Source of the DNA: Myxococcales bacterium
GTDB lineage: Bacteria; Myxococcota_A; Polyangia; Fen-1088
Assembly (NCBI GenBank): GCA_003170035.1
Contig: PMZX01000030.1
Coordinates: 27,982 to 33,155 of the forward strand
Length of the DNA stretch: 5,174 nucleotides
Reading direction: 5' to 3'
Shown here: positions 1-5,134 of the stretch, piece by piece
Layout: the number at the start of each line of letters is the position of its first letter
Position numbering within the stretch: the first letter of the stretch is position 1
The notes under the pieces: model-generated
Database searches by the model: none
What the model was told of the DNA's origin: nothing
Seen by the model: the letters and a program-made list of their open reading frames with translations, nothing else
Position numbers and translations under genes: made by a program

Positions 1-1568
1 GAGTCGTCGATGTTGAGTGCGTTCTTCCACCCCAGCACCGCCGCGTAGGCCGCCTCTTTCACGTACTTGCCCTTGGGATCCAGCTGGACGACCTTGGTAT
101 AGGTTTCGGCAGCCTCGGCCCACTGCTCGGTCACCCATAGGATCTCACCGAAGAAGAAGGTCATCTCCGGGGTGTCCTTCTCATTATTGAAGTGATCCAG
201 GTACTCCTTGTATATGAGGCGCGTGAGCTGATACGTGTCCGCGTTCTTGGTCCGCTGTGCTTCCTTGTGCCAGATGAGGGCAAGTTCCTTCGTGGTGTCA
301 TGGTAGTTGTTCTTGCACTCGGTCATCACGTCCTTCTTGACGCCTTCCATCTTCTGGACGTGCTCGAAGACCGTGCCAAGGCGCTTCACCTCCTGCACCT
401 GATCCCGCTTGGTACCCGCGGAAAGCGTGTTGCGCAGGATCTTGAATTGCCACTCACACAGACGCGGTGACTTCTCGTTGAGCGAGATGATCTTGCGGTA
501 GATCTTGGACGACTCGGGAAACATGCCCTGTTCCCAGTACAGCTCAGCCAGTGCTTCCAGCATCTTGGGGGCATAGTCGCCGCCCATGCGCTGGAAGAAC
601 TCCCAGGCCTTTTCCGGGGAGGCGCCTGGGGTACGCGCATAGGCCTTGACCAAGTCCTTCTTGGCCTCCTTTTCCAGGGGTCCGCTCTGGCTCTTGGGGA
701 TCTTGCCCCCCTGACAAAGCTCGATCACATGGACGAAGATTCCCAGCGCCGACTTGAAGTTGCCCAGGTTGATCTCCGCCCAACCCTTCTTGTACACGGC
801 GAATCCGTAGACCGATGACTTGGGAAACTGCTCCACCTTCTCGTAAAACTTGAGTGCGTTCTCCATCTCGCCCTTGGCAAAGAAGTACTCGGCAAAGGAC
901 AGGTAGGCGTTGGGAACGTACTTCGACTGCGGATAGTCCTTGATGAGACGGTGGAAGAACTCCCGAGCCTTGTCGTCCTTCTTGATCATCTGCAGCAGGT
1001 AAGCGAGGCGGAACAACACCTCGTCCATGCGCTCGTACTTCGAGCTCTTCGACGCCTCGACGTAGTCCTTGACCGCCTCATTGGCCCATTTCTCGGCCGC
1101 CTTCTCGCTGTCCTGCTGGTCTTTCTTCAGCTTCGCCGCGAGAGCGGTGTTCTTCTTCTGCTCGGCCTGGAATATCTTCTCATCGAAGCTACGCGCCTGG
1201 AGGCTGTTGAAGCGCTGCTTTTCTGCATAGAGCTCGCCCAGCCTGAAATAGAAGTCGGCCTTCTGGGGGTCGTCATTGGGCGTAATCTTGATGAGCCGGT
1301 TGAGTTGGGAGATCTGTCGGTCGGTGATCTGTTGAATCTTCGCCTGCTGCTGCCCGACGAACTGTTCCACCGTCAGAACCGGCCCGGTCTGTTTCTGCTC
1401 CTTGGGGGGCTCCTTTGGTTTGGTCAGCTCGGTCTGGGCGGTGCCCTGGACCTCCAACTCTTTCTTCTTGTACTTTCCCTCAGCGAAGACCGCCCCCGAG
1501 CCTGCCACCATGCTGATGAGGACGATGCCGAGCGAGGCATACCGTATGGAACGTCGATGATCCGTCAT
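1..1568 (-). CDS. Large secreted TPR protein, GltD/AgmU-like candidate (3' end outside window)
   Basis: The frame is open from the start to the left edge, giving at least 522 codons with no stop; the C-terminus is missing. Residues 1-29 form a Sec signal peptide: basic MTDHRRSIR, a hydrophobic stretch with LGIVLISMV, and a VFA cleavage site before EGKYKKKELE. A Lys/Gln/Pro-rich linker (about 35-62) and a Gln-rich helical segment (68-92, FVGQQQAKIQQ) follow. A charged, probably coiled stretch lies at 125-175. TPR-like helical pairs are visible at about 104-122, 182-214, 216-250, 252-284, 333-366 and 467-498, the last ending in the typical VVQLDP. The mature protein should be a periplasmic interaction scaffold with no enzymatic motif. 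It is the second gene of an operon with the TPR gene at 1604-3379, with a gap of about 35 bp. Position, size and domain style resemble the large TPR protein GltD (AgmU) of the myxobacterial Glt gliding complex. That assignment is an inference; a generic TPR/YbgF-like scaffold is the alternative. An ATG at 1574 in the same frame is a possible earlier start. Confidence 0.85.
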   Translation of the reverse strand, partial: MTDHRRSIRYASLGIVLISMVAGSGAVFAEGKYKKKELEVQGTAQTELTKPKEPPKEQKQTGPVLTVEQFVGQQQAKIQQITDRQISQLNRLIKITPNDDPQKADFYFRLGELYAEKQRFNSLQARSFDEKIFQAEQKKNTALAAKLKKDQQDSEKAAEKWANEAVKDYVEASKSSKYERMDEVLFRLAYLLQMIKKDDKAREFFHRLIKDYPQSKYVPNAYLSFAEYFFAKGEMENALKFYEKVEQFPKSSVYGFAVYKKGWAEINLGNFKSALGIFVHVIELCQGGKIPKSQSGPLEKEAKKDLVKAYARTPGASPEKAWEFFQRMGGDYAPKMLEALAELYWEQGMFPESSKIYRKIISLNEKSPRLCEWQFKILRNTLSAGTKRDQVQEVKRLGTVFEHVQKMEGVKKDVMTECKNNYHDTTKELALIWHKEAQRTKNADTYQLTRLIYKEYLDHFNNEKDTPEMTFFFGEILWVTEQWAEAAETYTKVVQLDPKGKYVKEAAYAAVLGWKNALNIDD

Positions 1569-1575
1569 GTTCATT

Positions 1576-1581
1576 TCCCTT
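1576..1581 (-). promoter_or_regulatory. SD site that decides the start of the second TPR gene
   Basis: The minus strand reads AAGGGA here, followed by two in-frame ATGs. The first ATG (1574) begins only 1 nt after the motif, too close for normal initiation. The second ATG (1568) lies 7 nt away, the usual spacing. The start at 1568 is therefore preferred; the two choices differ only by Met-Asn. Confidence 0.6.
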
Positions 1582-1603
1582 GCTTGGCTGATCTGGGTCC
1601 GGG

Positions 1604-3379
1604 TCAGGGTTTCTCGGCCGGCGGTGCCGATTCCGGCGCGGGTGTTTCGGCCGGCGGCGTTTCGCCACCCTCTGGCACGGGAGCTTCCTCTCCTACACTG
1701 GTCGGTGCCCCTTCGGGTCCCGCACTTCCGTGCACGCACTTGTTGAGAAGCTTGTAGCGATAGTAGCCGAGTTCATCACGCCAGTACTCCCCCAGGAACG
1801 GCCAGAACTCGTGTTCGTCGTCGATGCGGACGTTGCTGATGTCCTTGGCACGGGATGCACCGCCGGTCATCGTCTCAGTCTTCACATCCTCTTCCAACTG
1901 GCCCTTCTGGCCCTGGAGGATTTCATATTCGATCTTGATCACACGGGTGATGAGCTGGCGGAACTCATTCACCAGGCGCTCGACGCGCTTGCGAGCGATC
2001 TCGCCGGTTTCGTTCACCGCCAGGGCCCGGGTCACGCCGATTTCGGAATAGATGTTGGTGGCCACCGCGGTGCTCTTCCACGCGGCATCAGCCTTCTCGT
2101 GCTGGACAAGCTCACGGTCGAGCTCACGGATGGCGTCGAAGCGGCGGACCAGGCTGCGGTCAGACATAACCGCTCGCGCAGCCCGTTCGACCGCCGGCGG
2201 CAAGCCCGACCTGCCGGTGCGAATCTTGACCGCCAAATCGTAGAACTGGTCGTTGGCGGTGCGGCTGGCCAGTGCCTTGGCCAGGCCTTCCGCCACCAGG
2301 GGAACCCAGTCGTTGAACTCCTGGATGGCGCCAAGGGCCCGGTCGAAAAGGCAGTTGTAAAAGTAGATGGTCGCCTTGACCGTCAGGGCCTCCGCCACCG
2401 ACTCAGGCTTGATGAAGTACTCGAAGAACGGGGCGCGCAGGGTGTGGATGTCGCCGAGGGCTTTTGAATATCCCTTCTGCTTGAGCATGAAGTTGGCCCA
2501 CGACGCTTCAAACAGACTGTTCGGCCAGTCATAGGACTCGGGTGAGACTCGGTCGAAGTACTTGGTCGCCATCTCGAACTGGCCGGTCGAATAGAAGACC
2601 CGAGCCAGCGACAGATTGGCCAGATCCTTGAAGGGCTTGACCCTGGGATCCTGACTCTCCTCCGCGCCTCGCAGAACCGCCTTGAAGGCCTCGACCGCGG
2701 GCTTGGCGGAATACTCACGCACATAGGTCGCACCTTCGAACAGCTTGGCCTGCGGGTAGAAGGCGCTCCCGGCCGGAACCAGATTGAAAAGCGACACGGC
2801 TTCCTGGAACTTGCCTTTGTTGTAGTTGTACTTTCCAAGCAGGAAGTACAGCTCGTCGCGCACCGCCTCGAGCTGGGGGGCTTCCAGTTCCTGCCGGTTG
2901 TACTTGCCGATCTTCTCCAGAACGACGGCGACATCCACCGGCTGATGAGTGAGCGAGGCCAACCACTGCAAGGTTTCGTTGTAGTGGGGATGGGCCGGGC
3001 CTTTTTGGACGATGCGATCGAAGTAGCTCAGCGCCGCCGAAAAGAACTTCAGCTTGAACAGCGTCTTGCCCATCATGAACTCGGCCCGCATCTTCGCACC
3101 CGCGTCCGCATCGCCCTCGATGGCCTTGTTGAACTCGATGGACGCCATGTAGTAGTCGCCGCGCTGGTAGAACTTCTCGGCTCGATCGAGCCCGGGGAAG
3201 CCCCCGGCCGCTGCCTCAGACGAGGTGTCACCGGCGGACTTGGGTTTGGACGAAGACTCGCCACTGGGCGTGGCGCCGGTCGGCTTGCTCTTGCGCCGCC
3301 GTTGCGCCCAGGCATCGGACGTCACCGCCAGGGTGAGGGCAAAGAGCACGAACACTGCGTAACCCTTTTCACGGCTCAT
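1604..3379 (-). CDS. Periplasmic TPR protein, Glt/Agl gliding-complex-like (GltE/AglT or GltC type)
   Basis: This complete 591-residue protein starts at an ATG preceded by GAGG with 7 nt spacing. Residues 1-25 are a Sec signal peptide (basic MSREK, hydrophobic core VFVLFALTLAV, cleavage after AWA). There is no Cys at the cleavage site, so it is not a lipoprotein. A basic start (QRRRKSK) and a Ser/Gly/Pro-rich linker lead to about residue 62. TPR-like repeats follow at about 64-90, 96-129, 174-204, 210-238, 253-280 and further to about 355. The region at 440-515 is helical and charged. A conserved-looking block at 520-548 (DDEHEFWPFLGEYWRDELG, then a Cys at 548) precedes a 43-residue Pro/Glu/Ala-rich tail. 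This combination recalls the periplasmic TPR proteins GltE (AglT) and GltC of Myxococcus. GltE is described as a lipoprotein, which this is not, so the exact orthologue is left open. The role is inferred to be a periplasmic scaffold partner of the TPR protein encoded next. It is first in its operon, behind a strong promoter and a leader of about 190 nt. Confidence 0.88.
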   Translation of the reverse strand: MSREKGYAVFVLFALTLAVTSDAWAQRRRKSKPTGATPSGESSSKPKSAGDTSSEAAAGGFPGLDRAEKFYQRGDYYMASIEFNKAIEGDADAGAKMRAEFMMGKTLFKLKFFSAALSYFDRIVQKGPAHPHYNETLQWLASLTHQPVDVAVVLEKIGKYNRQELEAPQLEAVRDELYFLLGKYNYNKGKFQEAVSLFNLVPAGSAFYPQAKLFEGATYVREYSAKPAVEAFKAVLRGAEESQDPRVKPFKDLANLSLARVFYSTGQFEMATKYFDRVSPESYDWPNSLFEASWANFMLKQKGYSKALGDIHTLRAPFFEYFIKPESVAEALTVKATIYFYNCLFDRALGAIQEFNDWVPLVAEGLAKALASRTANDQFYDLAVKIRTGRSGLPPAVERAARAVMSDRSLVRRFDAIRELDRELVQHEKADAAWKSTAVATNIYSEIGVTRALAVNETGEIARKRVERLVNEFRQLITRVIKIEYEILQGQKGQLEEDVKTETMTGGASRAKDISNVRIDDEHEFWPFLGEYWRDELGYYRYKLLNKCVHGSAGPEGAPTSVGEEAPVPEGGETPPAETPAPESAPPAEKP

Positions 3380-3401
3380 GAATGGACCTCGCGTCGGTGA
3401 C

Positions 3402-3427
3402 GCCCGCCTCGGAAAACTTCGGCGGGC
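3402..3427 (-). promoter_or_regulatory. Leader hairpin upstream of the TPR operon SD
   Basis: The arms GCCCGCC and GGCGGGC form a perfect 7-bp GC-only stem around a 12-nt loop. Within the loop, GAA and TTC can add 3 bp with a small bulge. In the minus-strand transcript it ends 11 nt before the GAGG SD. No U-run follows, so it is not an intrinsic terminator. It may stabilise the mRNA or modulate ribosome access; this is inferred from position only. Confidence 0.45.
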
Positions 3428-3439
3428 AATTGGTGGAAG

Positions 3440-3492
3440 AAGCTAGTCGAGTGTTTGCTGTCGCCTACCCGGCCACACAACCGTAAGCTAGT
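3440..3492. repeat. Direct repeat AAGCTAGT, two copies 45 bp apart
   Basis: AAGCTAGT occurs at 3440-3447 and 3485-3492, each joined to or overlapping GTGTTTG (3451-3457 and 3491-3497). Both copies lie in the predicted 5' leader of the TPR operon. They could be protein-binding sites or repeated RNA motifs; two 8-bp copies could also arise by chance. Confidence 0.35.
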
Positions 3493-3517
3493 GTTTGAGT
3501 GTATTCAGGGCTTCTGC

Positions 3518-3535
3518 TGGCGAACCGTGGCGAAC
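3518..3535. repeat. Tandem direct repeat TGGCGAAC with 10-bp period
   Basis: TGGCGAAC occurs at 3518-3525 and 3528-3535, separated by CG, so the period is 10 bp, about one helical turn. On the minus strand the unit reads GTTCGCCA. It lies about 40-55 nt downstream of the predicted minus-strand transcription start. This spacing suits side-by-side binding of a protein dimer to one DNA face. Confidence 0.4.
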
Positions 3536-3563
3536 GTATCGAGAACCCTACCGTCGGTGTTAG

Positions 3564-3588
3564 GCCTAGAAACCGGGCCATCCTAGGC
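3564..3588. repeat. Inverted repeat over the minus-strand start site (operator candidate)
   Basis: GCCTAG (3564-3569) and CTAGGC (3583-3588) are perfect 6-bp arms around a 13-bp spacer. The right arm overlaps the minus-strand -10 box (3580-3585) and the centre sits near the predicted start at about 3573. A dimeric repressor bound here would block transcription. This is inferred from geometry; no regulator is identified. Confidence 0.4.
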
Positions 3589-3608
3589 ACGCCGATCTGA
3601 GGTGTCAA
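3580..3608 (-). promoter_or_regulatory. Sigma70-type promoter for the TPR operon
   Basis: On the minus strand a perfect -35 box TTGACA (3608-3603) is followed after exactly 17 bp by TAGGAT (3585-3580), which keeps the key first TA and the last T of the -10 consensus. The predicted start is near 3573, giving an untranslated leader of about 190 nt before the ATG at 3379, unusually long for a two-gene structural operon. Confidence 0.65.
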
Positions 3609-3670
3609 GCGAGAACATCCCACCTCGGACTGCGCTCAACTACGCGAATCTGCGGAACAAAATGTCGCTC

Positions 3671-3713
3671 TGCGAGGCTGCGATTCCCTGTTGACAGGCG
3701 CCGTTGCGAGGCT
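3671..3713. repeat. Direct repeat TGCGAGGCT flanking the plus-strand -35 box
   Basis: TGCGAGGCT occurs at 3671-3679 and 3705-3713, 34 bp apart. The first copy lies just upstream of the -35 box and the second fills the end of the spacer up to the first base of the -10 box. A protein bound to both would bracket the promoter. A 9-bp repeat in a region this size can occur by chance. Confidence 0.4.
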
Positions 3714-3718
3714 AAGAT
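3691..3718 (+). promoter_or_regulatory. Sigma70-type promoter for the lipoprotein-yraN pair
   Basis: A perfect -35 box TTGACA (3691-3696) is followed after 16 bp by TAAGAT (3713-3718), a 4-of-6 match to TATAAT that keeps the first TA and last T. The predicted start is near 3725, leaving a leader of about 57 nt before the ATG at 3782. It also argues against the upstream in-frame TTG at 3728 as a start codon. Confidence 0.65.
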
Positions 3719-3738
3719 GGCGCATCCTTGGTCACTCA

Positions 3739-3764
3739 CCGGTCCTCGGCTTTGGCCGGACCGG
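3739..3764 (+). promoter_or_regulatory. Leader hairpin upstream of the lipoprotein SD
   Basis: The arms CCGGTCC (3739-3745) and GGACCGG (3758-3764) are perfectly complementary. Inside, GGC and GCC add 3 bp around a TTTG loop with a 2-nt bulge. It starts about 14 nt from the predicted 5' end and stops 4 nt before the SD AAGGAG (3769-3774). No U-run follows directly, so a 5' stabiliser or translation-tuning element is likelier than a terminator. Confidence 0.5.
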
Positions 3765-3781
3765 ACAGAAGGAGTTCTTTG

Positions 3782-4285
3782 ATGAGCCCGAAACTGCGTG
3801 CCCCGTCTCGCCGCCTGCGGCCCGCCCTTCTTCGCGCCTCTCTGCTTGGCGCGGCTCTCCTCGCCCTCGCCGCCTTTGGCAGCATGGCCTGCGAGGACAA
3901 CGGGATTGGCCGGCCTTGTGATGTGTTGGCCGATGCCGGCCAGACCCAGGCCGTCTACAACAACCAGGCTCTTGAGTGCCCGAGCCGCATTTGCCTGAAA
4001 CCCGTTCGGGCGGAGTCGCTAACACAAGACATCGATACTGGCCCCTACTGCTCGGCGACCTGTTCAAAGGATAGTGATTGCGACGGACAAAAACGGGATA
4101 GCCATGACCCCCTCGACAAGCGCTGCACCAAAGGCTACGCCTGCGGCGTGGCCTTCGTGGTCGGCCCGCTCTGCTGCAAGAAGCTCTGCCTTTGCAAGGA
4201 CTTCCTCGGAGATTCTCTGCAGACTCCTCAGACCTGCGAACCCAGTCTGAACAACGGCGGCACGGCCTGCGCGGAGTCGCTGTAG
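3782..4285 (+). CDS. Cysteine-rich predicted lipoprotein, function unknown
   Basis: This 167-residue protein starts at an ATG preceded by AAGGAG with 7 nt spacing. The N-terminus is basic (MSPKLRAPSRRLR). A hydrophobic segment (about 15-33) ends in GSMAC at Cys37, which fits a permissive lipobox; Met at -2 and Ser at -3 are not the textbook LAGC. Glu at +2 gives no Asp-type inner-membrane retention signal, so the outer membrane is likely. The mature part has 14 more cysteines (46, 66, 71, 90, 94, 100, 115, 121, 131, 132, 136, 138, 152, 163). It includes YCSATCSKDSDC (89-100) and LCCKKLCLC (130-138), suggesting a compact disulfide-bonded domain. The CxxxC-x5-C spacing with a DSDC ending is a style I associate with myxobacterial surface proteins, but I do not recognise a named family. 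It is the first gene after a strong promoter and is followed 25 bp later by yraN. Metal binding by the clustered Cys cannot be excluded. Confidence 0.85.
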   Translation: MSPKLRAPSRRLRPALLRASLLGAALLALAAFGSMACEDNGIGRPCDVLADAGQTQAVYNNQALECPSRICLKPVRAESLTQDIDTGPYCSATCSKDSDCDGQKRDSHDPLDKRCTKGYACGVAFVVGPLCCKKLCLCKDFLGDSLQTPQTCEPSLNNGGTACAESL

Positions 4286-4310
4286 CGAACGGCAGGGGCG
4301 GGTGCCCACC

Positions 4311-4694
4311 GTGTCTGGGTCACCTTCCGCGGGACGCGCAGCGGTTGGCTCTCGCGCAGAGGATTTAGCTACTTCCCTGCTAGAGGCCCGTGGCTATCGC
4401 ATCATCGAACGAAACTGGCGCCGTCCCGAGGGCGAGTTGGACTTGGTGGCAGATGATCGAGGCATCCTCGTCTTCGTTGAAGTTCGTTCGCGCACGGGCG
4501 AGGAACGCGGCCACCCTCTTGAGACGGTGAATGCCCGCAAGCGAGCCCGCGTCGTGCGCGCCGCTCGCCTTTACTTGGAAGCCGCCCAGCCCACCGCGAC
4601 CGCTTTTCGTTTCGACGTCGTGGGGGTCACCTTCGCTGCTGACGGAGGTCAGCCCGCCATCACGCACCTGGAAGACGCGTTTCGCGTGGCCTAG
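4311..4694 (+). CDS. yraN: YraN / UPF0102 family nuclease-fold protein
   Basis: This 127-residue protein shows the full YraN pattern: GSRAEDLATSLLEARGYRII (13-32), N35-W-R, GELDLV (41-46), FVEVRSR (55-61), HPLETVNARKRARVVRAARL, then FRFDVVGV and a C-terminal ITHLEDAF. The family has a PD-(D/E)XK nuclease fold. Glu17, Asp44, Glu57 and Arg59 occupy the expected active-site positions; Arg in place of the E-x-K lysine is also found in other YraN proteins. The cellular role is not settled; DNA repair or processing is usually assumed. The GTG at 4311 is chosen because GGCGG (4297-4301) lies 9 nt upstream. An in-frame GTG at 4302 would add three residues but has only 3 nt to the G-run. The gene follows the lipoprotein gene closely and is probably cotranscribed. 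It converges on rplS, unlike the common same-strand rplS-rnhB-yraN order. Confidence 0.92.
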   Translation: MSGSPSAGRAAVGSRAEDLATSLLEARGYRIIERNWRRPEGELDLVADDRGILVFVEVRSRTGEERGHPLETVNARKRARVVRAARLYLEAAQPTATAFRFDVVGVTFAADGGQPAITHLEDAFRVA

Positions 4695-4709
4695 GTGAGG
4701 GGCTACGCG
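4683..4709. terminator. Hairpin spanning the convergent stop codons (possible terminator)
   Basis: Bases 4683-4692 can pair with 4700-4709 (CGCGTGGCCT with GGGCTACGCG), a 10-bp stem with two G-U wobbles in the plus-strand RNA and a 7-nt loop. The stem contains the TAG of yraN and the stop codon of rplS. No T-run follows on either side. In the minus-strand RNA the wobbles become mismatches, so it would act better for yraN. It may be a U-less terminator or an mRNA 3' end stabiliser. Confidence 0.35.
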
Positions 4710-5134
4710 CCGGACGCGTCGCTATCGGTGGCGGGAACGGGCTCTTCGGGAGCCATTCGACCGGTCTCGTCCTGCTCCACGATGCTGCGTTCGCCTTTGA
4801 TACGCGCTGCGCGGCCTTGCAGATCCCGAAGGTAATTGAGCCGCGCGCGGCGTACCCGCCCGCGCTGCACAATCTCGATCTTCTCGATGCGGCTTGTGTG
4901 CAGAGGAAAGATACGCTCGACGCCCACGCCATACGAGATCTTGCGTACGGTGAACGATGCGCAAGCCGAACCCGAGCGCCGGTCGATGCACACGCCCTCG
5001 AACACCTGAACCCGCTCCTTGTCGCCTTCTTTGATCAGGGTATGCACCCTGACGCTGTCACCCGGTCGGAAATCCGGAATGTTGTCCCGCCGGTAGGAAT
5101 TTTCGATCGCTCGTATCAGGGGGTGCGTGCTCAT
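4703..5134 (-). CDS. rplS: 50S ribosomal protein L19
   Basis: This 143-residue protein matches bacterial L19 along residues 5-113: [13 protein letters not shown] (19-31), [11 protein letters not shown] (40-50), [19 protein letters not shown] (61-79), [20 protein letters not shown] (82-101) and [12 protein letters not shown] (102-113). L19 sits at the interface of the 30S and 50S subunits. Usual L19 length is about 115-120 residues; here an acidic, Pro/Ala/Ser-rich extension of about 30 residues (114-143) follows the conserved end. Two cysteines (49 and 58) lie in the core. The start ATG at 5134 has only a weak GAG as SD, 7 nt upstream. rplS normally ends the rpsP-rimM-trmD-rplS operon, so trmD would be expected just beyond the right edge and the promoter is probably outside the window. 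It converges on yraN with an 8-bp gap. Confidence 0.97.
   Translation of the reverse strand: MSTHPLIRAIENSYRRDNIPDFRPGDSVRVHTLIKEGDKERVQVFEGVCIDRRSGSACASFTVRKISYGVGVERIFPLHTSRIEKIEIVQRGRVRRARLNYLRDLQGRAARIKGERSIVEQDETGRMAPEEPVPATDSDASGA

Larger units (their letters stand above)
3380..3781. other. Divergent intergenic control region (402 bp)
   Basis: This stretch separates the minus-strand TPR operon from the plus-strand lipoprotein-yraN pair. I see no credible gene in it. It holds two outward-facing sigma70-like promoters whose -35 boxes are 82 bp apart, an inverted repeat over the predicted minus-strand start site, three sets of short direct repeats, and a hairpin shortly upstream of each gene's SD site. 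It looks richer in A and T than the flanking genes. Each element is listed separately. Confidence 0.75.

Noticed and set aside
951..1757. 268-codon plus-strand open frame with a Leu-rich product
   Set aside because: It is antisense to the two TPR genes, whose codons, signal peptides and SD sites are convincing. The Leu-rich product mirrors CTC/CTT complements of the Glu/Lys codons on the real strand.
1730..2467. 245-codon plus-strand open frame
   Set aside because: It lies wholly antisense inside the 591-residue TPR gene, with no SD, no recognisable domain and no promoter.
2945..3400. 151-codon plus-strand open frame
   Set aside because: It is antisense to the start of the TPR gene and its leader, and the Arg/Gly-rich product is typical of a shadow frame.
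3402..3427. Intrinsic terminator between the divergent genes
   Set aside because: The stem is GC-only but neither strand has a T-run after it, and both flanking genes start rather than end here.
3540..3616. CGAGAAC repeated at 3540 and 3610
   Set aside because: A 7-bp match 70 bp apart is expected by chance and sits in no consistent position relative to the promoters.
3728..3781. Upstream TTG start extending the lipoprotein by 18 residues
   Set aside because: It would lie about 3 nt from the predicted transcription start, has no SD, and would spoil the signal peptide. The ATG at 3782 has an ideal AAGGAG.
3732..4067. Minus-strand open frame antisense to the lipoprotein gene
   Set aside because: The product is Arg/Pro/Gly-rich with no domain, and the opposite strand has a better-supported gene with SD and promoter.
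4302..4310. GGTGCCCACC palindrome at the alternative yraN start
   Set aside because: Only a 4-bp stem with a 2-nt loop; too weak to call.
4380..4932. Minus-strand open frames overlapping yraN and rplS
   Set aside because: They are out-of-frame shadows; YraN and L19 are recognised unambiguously over the same bases.
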